64,000 bases of DNA from Dermanyssus gallinae (Eukaryota > Arthropoda > Arachnida > Mesostigmata > Dermanyssidae). The position numbers and the translations under genes were made by a program. Position 1 is the first letter of the stretch; each line of letters begins with the position of its first letter. This document shows positions 12,601 to 23,319 of the stretch, in pieces. Below the pieces are notes generated by a model. The model had not been told where the DNA came from. It saw only the letters and a list, made by a program, of their open reading frames with translations, and did no database searches. The DNA is taken from the NCBI GenBank assembly GCA_003439945.1, contig QVRM01002055.1, forward strand, positions 1 through 64,000, written 5' to 3'.

Positions 12601-13280
12601 TACTCTGCAGCCGTCGTATCGTGCCGCCATTCATTTGGCACCAACTTTAGCGGTTGGACTTTCTGAATACGCTGGTATTTTCGGGTTCCCTATCGAGCGA
12701 TGAGATTCACTACAACTGCACATTTTGTAGACCAATGTGCGGCCCGCCGCATTGATATACGTTCGTTTTAGTTATGTCAGTGTTAAGCATTCCCGCCCCT
12801 GATCTTATGAGGAAAAGTGTTTTTTACAATCTCAAGGACGCCCTCAAATGCGGCCCATAAAATATCGGCAAAGACTGTTACAACTGATCCATAGGATATC
12901 TCCATGATCGTAATTCGGAAATTGTTGAATAGGACACCACGAACTTTTCAACGTTTTCTTTTGCTATTTATGTCTAAAGCCCTCCAAGGAACGGGCTCAT
13001 CTTCCATCTGTCCACGTCCGTCGCGAATTCGACGGCACCCCGTGTACACGGTGTGGTAGGGACACTGCTTGATCGCAATAAGCAGTTCGTAGCATTTCTA
13101 CCTCTTTCGAACACGATTATTTGGTTTCTAACACATGACTTAATGTAGGCCTGTTGCTCCTCCATGTGAGGCTTCTTAAATATCGCCGAATCCTTGCCTT
13201 CTCCAATATTTGAACCAAACGAATTTAAAGTATGAATGGCGGCAAATGAATGGCGGCTGTTTCCGAAAAACACATTACGC
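12600..13280 (-). mobile_element. mariner transposase relic (N-terminal half)
   Basis: On the minus strand, MEEQQAYIKSCVRNQ near 13165 matches the start of mariner transposases (RAYIKFCVKL-like). Further on, MEISYGSVVTVFADILW near 12900 matches the second helix-turn-helix (EiSyGSv.ti..d.L). The frame is interrupted and no DD34D catalytic block was found. It abuts the foldback element beginning near 13268. Confidence 0.7.
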
Positions 13281-13793
13281 CGGTCAGCAGATGCAACATG
13301 GTTGCTTAGAAAAGAATTTGCGAAAAATGATGTTCTTTATTAGATTCCACGCCAAATTTTTCAAAATTATTACCTCACGACCTCTCACAACGCTTAAAAT
13401 TAACATATTCGGCACAACAAACATTTCACGACGATAATTTTAGTACCAAACATATGGCAGTGCGAACTGTCGTTGTGGAGTAATTAAGATTTTTCGGCGG
13501 GATGTCCAGATTAGGTGCATGTAAAATGACTGTGTGGCGACGTTCACTTCCACCGACGTGTCGCGCGACAGCCGCAGCGCGTCGCCACGCAATCATTTTA
13601 CATGCGCTTAATCTGGACATCCCGCCGAAAAATCTTAATTAGTCCGCAACCACAGCTTGCATTGCCATAAGTTTGGTATCAAAATAATCTTCATTATGAA
13701 ATGTGCGTTTGACTGAATGTGTTATTTTTGATCGCTGCGAGTCATCGTAAGGTAATTACTTTGAGGTATTTGGCGTGAACGCTATTCTTGACG

Positions 13794-13796
<3 letters not shown>
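13268..13796. repeat. foldback element copy 1 (long inverted arms)
   Basis: The left arm (from about 13268 to 13540) and the right arm (about 13577 to 13796) are inverted copies of each other. The clearest stretch is GATTTTTCGGCGGGATGTCC at 13490-13509 against its reverse complement near 13615-13634. The spacer is about 35 bp. Outer parts match the 30888-32345 element: the GCCGGTCAGCAGATGCAACA block and the CACGCCAAAT block occur in both. The right arm ends against a (TA)n tract at 13797. No protein is encoded. Confidence 0.8.
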
Positions 13797-13799
<3 letters not shown>

Positions 13800-13831
<32 letters not shown>

Positions 13832-14700
13832 CAAAGTTACACGACCCAATTGCTCGACCTTTTGAAGCCATCTTCGAAAAGTGGCCCGAACTGAGCTATC
13901 GTAGAAGAGCCACATGGCACCAAAACAACGCCTGCACACATCTTAGGCGACTTGGCGCAAATTGCTAGATTTTACATGGGCATTGCCCTAGTAGGATCAG
14001 CCATATTCAGTTGGGTTTACTAAGCGGTACATGAAGGCAGTTATTAAGGGCGCTATATAAGTTTAAAATATGCAATACGTGGTTTAGCAGAATGCTTTTA
14101 ACATTGTATGAATTGCATTGAGAATCTCACTGTATACAAACTCTGCTGTGGCAAAAATTGCATCTCTAAAAACGATTATATGTTCTCTGTCCTGGTTTTA
14201 TAAAAGGTAGTTTTTTGCAGACCTACAACAAATCTATAACCATTTGGTTTTAGAATATTTTCACCATCGGTTACTAAGCTAGACAAAAAGCGTAGTTTTA
14301 TGATCCACTCTGTCCCGTTTTAAATCCTTCGTCCATTATCGTGTGTACAGATCATAAGAACAGTCACTACTAATGATTTTGCTCTTCCCTAGAAAGACGC
14401 TAAATCTAGCGATAAATAAAATGCGCTATTTAAAATTTTATAGCAAGCAAATTAAACTACACGTTCTCATTTTTCAATAATAAACTGTGTAAACCTTTTA
14501 TTACATTTCTGAAGCCCGGGAAATATATATATATATAAATATACATACCACATGCTAGTCGTATAATAAATAATATATACGTTAGATTCCTATAGAAGAC
14601 GTCGGCGGTTGTACTGCAAGTGTGGGGCAAAACTGTAAAAGTGTTTGGAAGTTACATACTGGTAGTTATGCTGTGTTCTGTGTGGTGCTGCGTTACGTTG
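13800..14700. other. no gene recognised; (TA)n tract and AT-rich DNA
   Basis: A (TA)n tract at 13797-13824 is followed by about 850 bp of AT-rich DNA without a convincing frame. A shorter TA tract lies near 14523-14538. Confidence 0.5.
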
Positions 14701-16950
14701 CAAAAATGAAATCTGGCCGAAAGAACGCCTGTTGCGTGGCTGGATTGGGGACGTTCCCTACGAAAAGATGGTTAAGGAGAGTTTTATAGCTCCTGGCGGT
14801 CCAAGTCTTCCTAAGTCACTAACCGGTTCTATAACTGCAAGCGTAGCGGCAAGCGTACCTCGACGAGTGCTTCTCTGGAATTGTGAGGGACTTAAGGGGG
14901 CAATGGATCTTGTACGTGATGGCATGTGTAAGTTGGTTGACACTGCACACTTCACGGAGAATTATATGCGGGGGGTTGTAGCAGCTGGCTGTCTTACCCG
15001 TGGGAGGTCGGAGAAGTCCTGTGTGTGTGGGTTATGTGTCTGCCCACATGAACGCCTACCATCGATGCAATGCGTCAGGAGAGGTGAACACTGCATGGTG
15101 CTTTCCGCTGGGAGAGTAAACATCGCTGTATTCTATTTCCCAGCCACATTCCGCGGAGGCAGCTGAGACGGTAAGCATTGGACCTTCAGAGTTAAACCTG
15201 ACCACGCCAACTTTCGTTGGCGGTGATTTCAATACCATAATCGATTGTGGAGCCAAGGATAATAAAGGCGAGATGTTGCTTCACGTGGTGAAAAATGTCG
15301 GTCTGAAATGTGCGAACGCGCGTGAAGACTATACATATTTGCGTCACAATGGAAGCAGCACCATTGAGCTGTTGTTTCACAACCTTGTCAGCCGTGAATT
15401 TAAAAGCTTCGATGTTCTTGATGAAGCGTCCCAAAAACACCAACCTGTGTTGGCCGTTGTCGATGTTCCCGGTATTTGACGAGATCCACATAAACCACCG
15501 CACTGATCTGCAATGAGACGGATTGAGCTATCTCTTTTGGACAGAGCAGTAGGCGGTCCTAAAATAAGCCTTGACTTCTGCTACCTTGCCCACAGTGAAG
15601 TGCTCGAGCTCCTGCGTCAAGCAAAAGCAAGACCACCATCATCATTGCAAGCCAGAGCCCTCAGATTATATCGTGCGACCTCGTGTGGCCTTAAACCCGT
15701 TCAATGACGAAGAGGTAAAAAGGTACATAGCTAGTGTTTTATTCAATCGTGAGGCTGCGGCTGTAATCCCAATTGTTGTGCCTTCCAGCATGGAATGTAC
15801 AAAGTCAGGCGTATCGTCAGGCGTTCTCTTCTGTTGAAGGGGCAGTCATGGTGATGACAAACAGGATCTAAATGTTTAGATGATTTAGTGGCAAATGTCT
15901 TTGCCTTGCATTCGGGAGGCCTGGGTTCGAGACTCAGACCGGACACTCCTAAATTGGTTTTCATGGTCCCCAATTTAAGCCAGGTGAGAGCCGGAGTGGA
16001 CTAAAAATCGACCATGATCGAAAAAACGGGGGGGCACAAATGTCTCAAAAAAAAAGATGGTGCATTACCATCCAACCCCCCCATTAAGTTGAAAAATAAT
16101 TTCTCTCGTGAAATTACGTCAGAGCGCATATTCAAGAAGATTTTCTGCAAGTTGGTTACTCGGCGAAGTGAGCACGTGGCTGAAGAAGTCCGGAGAAATT
16201 TGGCTTTAGCCGAGGCCGAGGCATCCGTATGCAATTCACGTTCTCCAGTTGGAGTTTGTTAACGCTTTCCAGCATCTTGGCTTTCGGGTTCATTACACAG
16301 GAACGAGGTTCACAGCGCATATAAATAAAACAATGCGGACGGCGTCTGTCTCTCTTTAAGGAGAAGTAGGGAACGTCCAAAGACGGTCCGTTTTTCAGCA
16401 GTGAGGCTCTTCGTGCCTTCAAGTTCGTGGTCCGGGTTGATGTATAATTTTAACAGGGTGTAGAGCTACCACACGGTGGCCAATATTAACCAGTCTGAGA
16501 GGAGTTTTTCACTATATATGAAGCGAGTGCTTTGCTTGCCTATCCGAGCAAGGAGCTGCTTTGTATATCCCATGTCAGGCTGTCCACCAGCTACGTAAAC
16601 ATTCCGACTAAGGCTGCAGATGCCGCGTACAGTACTTTACGAATGTTTTACTTTGGAGTGTGAAGCTAAAGCCAAACAGGCCAGATGGGGGGGTACTCCA
16701 CGGGGAGATCGGGCGTTCTCAATGCCTTGCACCACTGATCTGGTCTTGTGACTGCGTGCTTATCACTACCAGACATATTCAAACGCCGTCTTTCATGAGG
16801 AGTATGAGTTGTTCACCTGACGGTTCTGCCTGCAGAGCTGTGCCGAGTACCATGCAGAAGAATGCGAACACTGGAGCAATAATCGTTGCACTACTTCTTT
16901 TGTCAGAAGCTTGTCAGAAAAGATAGAGTATCATGAAAAAAACATAGGAA
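14700..16950 (+). mobile_element. decayed LINE with endonuclease and RT-tail pieces
   Basis: The 5' part has RRVLLWNCEGLKGAMDL (14860-14910), resembling the first block of APE-type endonucleases, and FVGGDFNTIID near 15217, resembling their GDFN catalytic block. STIELLF and HQPV further on fit the later endonuclease blocks. The central reverse transcriptase is missing. Around 16255-16330, FVNAFQHLGFRVHYTGTRF matches the post-RT region of the LINE at 46400-47360 ([19 protein letters not shown]). Many frameshifts occur. A SINE interrupts it at 15868-16092. Confidence 0.65.
15868..16092 (+). repeat. SINE family A copy 2
   Basis: The tRNA-like head has GATTTAGTGGCAAATG and GCCTTGCATTCGGGAGG, with B box GGGTTCGAGACTC at 15925-15937. 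The body has CCGGAGTGGACTAAAAATCG and GACCATGATCG. It is inserted within the LINE relic at 14700-16950. Confidence 0.85.
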
Positions 16951-17220
16951 CTGTATATTAGAGTCAATTTGAGTGAAATAAACCTAATTGAATTGAGAAA
17001 CAATGCAAACAAATATATCGTGTATATTTTGCTTTGGCTCCCATTTCTATTCTCAGTGATAGGAGGATGCGTATAGTCTCAACGGACCGCGTCGTTGGCT
17101 CTGTGATGCTCTACGTGTAAATTTGTTTATGCTGGCTGGTAAGAGACGTACCCGATTCTTCGGAGCACTTTTTCGAAGAGAGCACTCTGTTAAAGCCGCA
17201 TCAACTCGTCCTTCTCCGTC
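16951..17220. other. no gene recognised
   Basis: Short AT-rich stretch, then GC-richer DNA, between the LINE relic and the flanking duplication of SINE family B. No coding signal was seen. Confidence 0.4.
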
Positions 17221-17238
17221 TAGACTGCGGCCGGGTGT

Positions 17239-17421
17239 CGAGCCCGGTGGCGTGGTGGATTAAGTCTGCGCCTCGCAACCGGAGGAGACACATAGGTGCG
17301 CGGGTTCGAGCCCCACCGTTGCACATTTGTATTTATCGGGGTCCGCCTATGAAGCAATGTGAAAAACAGTTCCGTGGACGTTTATTCCTGGCCGAGAGTC
17401 AGCCCGAAAACGTTAAAATTT
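17239..17421 (+). repeat. SINE family B copy 1 with 18-bp target duplication
   Basis: The tRNA-like head has A box GGCGTGGTGGATTAAG and B box GGGTTCGAGCCCC (17302-17314). A unique body follows, ending in an A/T-rich tail (AAAACGTTAAAATTT). The perfect 18-bp direct repeat TAGACTGCGGCCGGGTGT flanks it at 17221-17238 and 17422-17439, as expected for a target-site duplication from LINE-driven insertion. A second, diverged copy lies at about 52781-52895 (-). Confidence 0.9.
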
Positions 17422-17734
17422 TAGACTGCGGCCGGGTGTTACGACAGTGTTGAACCCCCCGTTGGTCATGGCTTTCTGCTCGTCGAATCGAAGCCAACGA
17501 CCAAATCATCACTCACATACAGCTCGGCGTTACTATACACCCGGCCACGTTCGTTCAAATCGCATGAAAAGCAGCGCGGACAGACTACAGAAGACAGTAC
17601 CTGTGTCGGGAGCTAACTGACCAGAACCACATCAGAACGCAACGCAACAACGCCCGGGTTACGTGAGCAGAAGAGCCTTTTACCGCGTGGCCCGATTCGC
17701 CTCGGCGCGCTATTAATATAAATGCGGGCCGCTC

Positions 17735-17860
17735 GAATAATAATAATAATAATTAGACGGACGACAGCAAGAAAGAAACTATAAACTAATGAGGATACAC
17801 ATTCACACCTCACAACTGTATTGCTCTAAGACATATTAAATAAATAAATAATAAGAATCG
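17735..17860 (+). repeat. 3' tail of a nuclease-bearing retrotransposon, copy 0 of the array
   Basis: ATTCACACCTCACAACTGTA at 17802-17821 is followed by a TAA-type tail. This is the same 3'-UTR signature found after the stop codons of the next two copies. A run of AAT repeats precedes it at about 17736-17754. No coding part remains, and copy 1 begins right after. Confidence 0.65.
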
Positions 17861-18491
17861 GCGCCCCCGTCTGCGAGCCGTTTCAGTGCAAACTGTGTGG
17901 AGAGACAGTAGATTCCAGTGGCCTACACCCATTGAGTTTCCCGAAGAGTGCCGGTAGATCCTCCAGACATGCTGAACTAAACAAGGTCATTATAAGGTCT
18001 CTTAGGAAAGCCGGTATACCATCTACACTTGAACCGAGAGGTTTAGTGCCCGCTGGCGAAGAAAGACCTGATGGGGTGACCATTGCATTATGGTCTCATG
18101 GGAAGTCCCTTGCTTGGGATGCAACGGTTTCGTGCACCACCGCGGCTTCCTATTTACACCACAGCTCAGTTGAGCCGGGGTGGGTGGCAAAGCAAGCGGA
18201 AGCCAGAAACGCGTTAAGTACACTGGACTGGAAACAAGATATACTTTCGTGCCTATTGCCATAGAGACGCTAGGACCAATCAGCAAGGGAACCGAAGCAT
18301 TTCTCAAAAATTTGCGTAAGCGAATTCAGGAGGTCACAAGCGACCAAAGAGAGGGTCAATTCTTGAGACAAGCGTTGTCTTTGGCCGTTTGCAGAGGAAA
18401 CGCGGCATCTATTTTAGGCGCCATGGAGTGAAATAATTATTTAAAGAAATTGCAATAATACGTTCAGACCTCACAATTGTAACATTATTTA

Positions 18492-18556
<65 letters not shown>

Positions 18557-18557
18557 T
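17861..18557 (+). pseudogene. nuclease-bearing retrotransposon, copy 1 of the array (3' fragment)
   Basis: The frame carries a CKLCGETVDSSGLHPLSF finger (last Cys replaced), SRHAELNKVIIRSLRKAGI, ERPDGVTIALWSHGKSLAW and DATVSCTTAAS. It shifts near 18190 and finishes REGQFLRQALSLAVCRGNAAS with a stop just after GAME at 18431. The 3' UTR has CCTCACAATTGTAACATT and then an (AAT)n tail at about 18497-18557. It is a 5'-truncated copy, closely related to copy 2 downstream. Confidence 0.8.
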
Positions 18558-20375
18558 CAGATAGGCGTTGCAGTAAAAGGCGGTGCAGAAGCGGCAGTCC
18601 ACGCAGTACGAGCATTTGTTGAAGCAGAAGGTCCAGTACGGGTCCTAGTTAAATTGGATTTTCGTAACGCCTTCAAAACTATACGACGCGGTGTAGTGCT
18701 TGATAAGGTAAGACTCAAAGTGCCGCAACTTCTGCCGCTAGCTTGGCAAAGCTACAAGGAACCAACTCTGCTGTCCTGGGATGAAAAAGCACCACTAATA
18801 TCAGCTAGTGGAATGCAACAAGGCGATCCGCTTGAACCTGCTTTATTCAGCCTCGGGGTACCCAGTTTAGTGGCACGCATGAAGAGCCCTCTGAACGTTT
18901 GGTACCTAGATGACGCAACGATTGGAGGCCCACTTGATCTGGTTGTGTGTGATATTATCAACGTGCTGAATTTTGCAGAAGAGGGAAGCCTTAGCCTCAA
19001 TGCCTCTAAGTGTGAAGTCATTACATTGGGAGGTAATGCCCAAGAACAGGATGAAATTTTTAGGGCGGTTTCGAATGTCTTGCCAGAATCTAGGCGCGTT
19101 GACTTAGACGAGCTGGAGCTTCTGGGAGCCCCAATAAGCTTACGATCGATTTCAAAGACCCTTAAAGAAAAGTGCACTGGACTGAAGCAAATTCGCTCTC
19201 GCTTAACGGCGATGCATTCGCAAGCAGCTCTGTGCATCTGGAGATACAGCTTGGGCTCGCCGAAGCTTAACTATACTCTGCGCACTTCACCAGCTATTAA
19301 ATGCCACGAAGATCTTCAAGCTTACGACGATACCGCAAGAAGCATTTTAGGTGAAGTATTAAACGTCGACCTGCATGATGACACTTGGAAAAGAGCAACC
19401 CTTCCAATTGCCGAAGGAGGACTTGGTATTAGATCAGCGGCGGAGCTGGCTCCCATGTGCTACGCCGCGTCTCTATTGGAATTTGGTAAACTCGCAAAAA
19501 CGTTGGTCAAACCAGACATCCGCCAAGGAATCACAAGAGCCAAATATGCTGCAGAGCTAATAGCTAGACAAGCAATTGGACCAGGCCCCTGGCAAGAACG
19601 TCCCACACAGCATACATTGGACTCCTACAGATGCAGCGCTGCAGCTAGAGAGCTGTTAGACAACCTCCAATCTCCAGTGGAAAAAGCTGTCTTTCTGGCA
19701 GCACGGGACACATTTAGTGGAGGCTTTCTAAAGTGTCTCCCTTCCCCGCAGCTGGGTACCATGCTGGACAACACCTCATTCCGCATGGTAACAGCTCTTC
19801 GAATAGGTGCCCCGGTTTGCAACCCCTACAGTTGCCGCGCATGTGGTACCACAGTAACTGAGGATGGACTTCACCCTCTTAGCTGCATCAAAAGCCATGG
19901 TAGAGTTTCTAGACACGCTGAAATCAATGCAATTATAAGAAGAGCCTTACGCAAAGCTGGTATACCAAGCACGCTCGAGCCCAGATTAGGACTTCATGAC
20001 GACAAAAGACCAGACGGTGTAACAATCCCGCTATGGGCTAACGGCAGATGCTTGGTATGGGATGCTACAGTGTCCTGTACAGTGGCTCCCTCGTATATAC
20101 GCCACAGTTCACTAGAAACGGGATGGGTTGCCGAGCGCGCAGATAATGGGAAAAAACGCAAGTACCAAGAACTGGAGACAAGTTATATCGTAGTGCCAAT
20201 ATCGATGGACACATTATGCCCGGTAAGCAAGGGAACCAAGAGATTCATCAGTGAGCTGGGCCAACGGATTACAGATCTCACAGGGAATCGGCGCGAAGGC
20301 GAGTTTCTACGGCAACTGCTGTCGCTTGCTGTGTGCCGAGGAAACGCCGGCTGTATTGTCGGTTCCATGGAATAA
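18557..20375 (+). CDS. non-LTR retrotransposon reverse transcriptase plus nuclease-like domain, open frame
   Basis: The frame is open from the (AAT)n boundary at 18557 to TAA at 20375, about 605 codons, with no start codon because the 5' end is missing. Reverse transcriptase blocks occur in order: VKLDFRNAFKTIRR (catalytic Asp, motif A), SGMQQGDPLEPALF (motif B, with Glu where Gly is usual) and VWYLDDATIGG (motif C with paired Asp). Near residue 430 is a zinc finger, CRACGTTVTEDGLHPLSC, followed by SRHAEINAIIRRAL. Next come DKRPDGVTIPLW and CLVWDATVSCT, which look like the PD-(D/E)xK core of a restriction-like endonuclease. The domain order resembles R2-group elements, which cut one DNA strand and prime cDNA synthesis there. 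The clade is inferred. The uninterrupted frame suggests a recent copy. Confidence 0.85.
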
Positions 20376-20497
20376 TATTTAGGAGTTAGAAGAAGACAAG
20401 GAGTACACGTTCACACCTCACAATTGTAACATTTAAACATATTAATAAATAATAATAATAATAATAATAATAAATAATAATAATAATAATAATAATA

Positions 20498-20534
<37 letters not shown>

Positions 20535-20540
20535 CCGATA
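20376..20540 (+). repeat. 3' UTR and (AAT)n tail of array copy 2
   Basis: GTTCACACCTCACAATTGTA at 20409-20428 is followed by AACATTTAAACATATT and about 90 bp of (AAT)n with small interruptions (to about 20535). This is the same tail signature as copies 0 and 1 and the fragment at 26245-26815. Confidence 0.8.
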
Positions 20541-21035
20541 AAATAAAGACACAGCCCTACCAGCAACATGGCTATATATTGTACAGGATTTACTAAAAAA
20601 AATATAAACGTATGCTGGCACTGAGATACAATATTTTAATAGCACTAGTTAGTAGTGCGCACAGATTTGTTGGGCGTTACGTGCGCGCAGGGTTAATACG
20701 TGGTCGTGGGTATATGGGTGCAATACATACCAGAGTAGAGAAAAGAATCGTTTCAGGCTTATACAACTAAAATTACAACTGAAACTGCAGCTGAAACAAC
20801 ACGACGGTCTACAATATCTCGGCTCGATAGTTTGTACAAAACGCAAGCATTTAGATATTTTTGTCACTCCGTTTTATTTTTTCCTAGTGTTTTGTTCTAT
20901 TTTGTTAATGATATAAGTTATAGCAATACCTTTCATATTATTGTTATCCACAGCTTTATGCGCCATTGGTGATATGTTAAGACACGCATGTCAAGCGAAT
21001 AACAAATCAATTAATTATAAGTGCGCCCTGTCTCC
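20541..21035. other. no gene recognised
   Basis: AT-rich DNA between two retroelements; no coding signal. A poly-pyrimidine/A-rich patch near 20765-20800 has no assigned role. Confidence 0.4.
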
Positions 21036-22190
21036 CATACAGCGGTTACAGGCAAGGTTCTAGAGAGAATTGTCGGCTCTGCAATCCTGAGCAGTGCTGA
21101 GTAACAGAATTAGCTGAACATCACGCAGTTTGCCTACCACAGGGGCCGGTCGACCATCCATTGTTTGCTTATGTTCGTCAGCGTCGTAGGCCGATGGATT
21201 AGTGAGTGACGCTCCATGGACGTCATCTACTCCTGACTTCAAGAGTGCCTTCGAAGTTATGTTCCACGATCTACTCATCTGCGTACTGCCATCTGAAGGA
21301 GTTGGCCCCAAAATCACCCAGTGGATTTTTGATTTTTGATTGGGATCGGACATTCAGAAAGTGAAAGTCGGGGCGACATTATCGAGGGAGGGTAGTGTTC
21401 CTACTGGTTGTCCGCAGGGTACTGTACTAGGTAGCCTCTTGTTTATGTTTTATTATTAACCGGGTCAAATGCATTATATCTAAATCGGTTAAATATATAT
21501 ACGCCGATGTCAAGCTTTACACGCATATTCGGGATGATGATGCGAACGTGCTACAATGTGTACCACACGACTTTATTGCGAGCCGTCGAAGATGGGTCTA
21601 AAAGTATCCGCCCAGAAGTGTGGAGTACTGCATCTCGGTATCAGAAATACCAAGCATAACTACATGTTAGACGACCTAGCGCTGGCAAAAATGCAGTATG
21701 CAAAAAGCCTTTGTGTATAATTCTCGACGTCATTGACATTTACTAAATAGGTTACACATGTTGCCGCAAAATGTTCATTTTTGCGCAACTAGCCACTCTG
21801 TGCGTTTATTGTAAGAAGTGCCGCTGCCTATTTATAACTGTATAAATCACATGTTGTGTTACTATTCATGTATGAATGCCAGGTATGAAACCCTTTGAGA
21901 CTAGGTAATCTTGGATTACTAGAAAGAATGCAGCGTCGCTTTCTAAGAAGGGTTGAGAAATGGGGAAAAACACGCCGTCGAGCTTAAATTCGTGATCGAG
22001 CTGTTTAAAGAAACATTCACAAAACAGCTGCGCCGCCTGATTCAAAACGAGAATGTGTTTGACGTAATGTTTGAGGTACAAGCAACGTCGAGTCAGGCAG
22101 GGTTTGTCATTAGGCGTCCAACCCAGACGACCAATGCTAATGTGTCGGACCTGTATCCAAAGAGACTTGTAAAGCAATTGAACGAATAAA
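21036..22190 (+). pseudogene. LINE reverse transcriptase relic
   Basis: Pieces in shifting frames read RPVSHTAVTGKVLERIVGSA (RPVSLTSV.GKVLE.i block), then QFAYHRGRSTIHCLL, then VPTGCPQGTVLGSLLF (motif B of LINE reverse transcriptases) near 21400-21450, then IYADVKLYTHI (motif C with the second Asp lost) near 21500. The order and spacing are those of a CR1/Jockey-like RT. Several stops and frameshifts show it is dead. No endonuclease or tail was identified. Confidence 0.75.
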
Positions 22191-22304
22191 AACTAAAATT
22201 GTGTCGAAGCAAATGTGTGCACTTAAAATAATTGGTGTGCGTGCTGTAAATATGATATACTCCCATATGATTAATAAAAAAATATATAGATGCTATAGCT
22301 TGTC

Positions 22305-22345
<41 letters not shown>

Positions 22346-22678
22346 GCGTGTGTATTTTAATGTGATTTTTTTCATTTAAGTATAAGTTAATAATTTTCCT
22401 CAGTGTATTATATTTATGTAGATATGTTTCTATACTACGCTGCGTATTAAATATATTCTATAGACATGGGCGTCTCACGAGAGACGTTTGTAATTTACTG
22501 ACGAATACATTCAATAAAAAAATACATGATATTAAAAAATGTTGGCCATGTTTAACTAAGCGCTATATATATATATGTATACCTGCCGTTTTAATCAAAA
22601 CACCACATAGAAACACAGACTGCTTCCATTCAGCAGGCATTCGAAGATATCGATAGGCACGTAAGATGCCAGTTAGTG

Positions 22679-22716
<38 letters not shown>

Positions 22717-23310
22717 CACTTGGAAACTTGGAAAGGATGCTATATATAATAGCATCCTCTCCAAGTTTCCGTCAGTTTACGACAAAGTTCGTGAAGGCCA
22801 TTTTAGCCATGCGATGCTATGGCATGCTGATTGCTGCTAATGCTGTTGTAGCCTGTTGTTGTTGTTACCATCAACAGTCAACCCATCGTTCCCGCAGCTT
22901 GCTCTATCGCCGTGTTCACTGCTGTGTGCCGACGTGCGCGAACACAGCCGTGTTGGCATCAAAACGTCCGTCCTCTCTACCAACGGCCCGACCGCCTCCC
23001 GCCCACTGAGTGGAAATGATTGACACTACTCGATTGGTCATTTCTGCTGGGTCTGCCTGATCAACTGAGGCCCGCATGCGCTTGGCTTGCTGGCTTGGTA
23101 TGACTTACGGTAGGCAACATCAGAGAGACACAGAATGACAGACATAAAGAGAGGGAGCGAGAGAGAATAGGGGGAGAGAGGCGAGGTAGAGCGGGGCAAG
23201 CAACGCCATTGAGACGCAGACAGGATGACGAAACCAAGCCCGATCTCCAGATCAGAAGACACGCCAGCGACCAATACCGACGTCTGTTAAACCACCATCG
23301 CCACGTCGCC
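22191..23310. other. AT-rich and simple-repeat stretch with a hairpin
   Basis: It contains (TA)n at about 22308-22343 and 22681-22714, and a 22-bp hairpin at 22722-22770. From about 22880 the sequence turns GC-rich. A short frame at 22728-23009 (+) has no family resemblance. No gene was recognised. Confidence 0.5.
22722..22770. repeat. hairpin, 22-bp arms with 5-bp loop
   Basis: GGAAACTTGGAAAGGATGCT (from 22722) pairs with the downstream AGCATCCTCTCCAAGTTTCC with a single mismatch. The arms plus AT bases extend to 22 bp and the loop is TATA-like. The hairpin adjoins a (TA)n tract. There is no downstream poly-T, so no terminator role is suggested. Confidence 0.8.
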
Positions 23311-23319
23311 CGCGCATCC

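Noticed and set aside
17239..17325. A functional tRNA gene
   Set aside because: A and B boxes are present, but the cloverleaf is poor, a SINE body follows and a target duplication flanks the whole unit. The same holds for the heads of SINE family A.
18654..20375. Prokaryotic retron or group II intron as the source of the reverse transcriptase
   Set aside because: The zinc finger, RPDG...WDATV C-terminus, (AAT)n tails and multiple truncated copies are those of an animal non-LTR retrotransposon.
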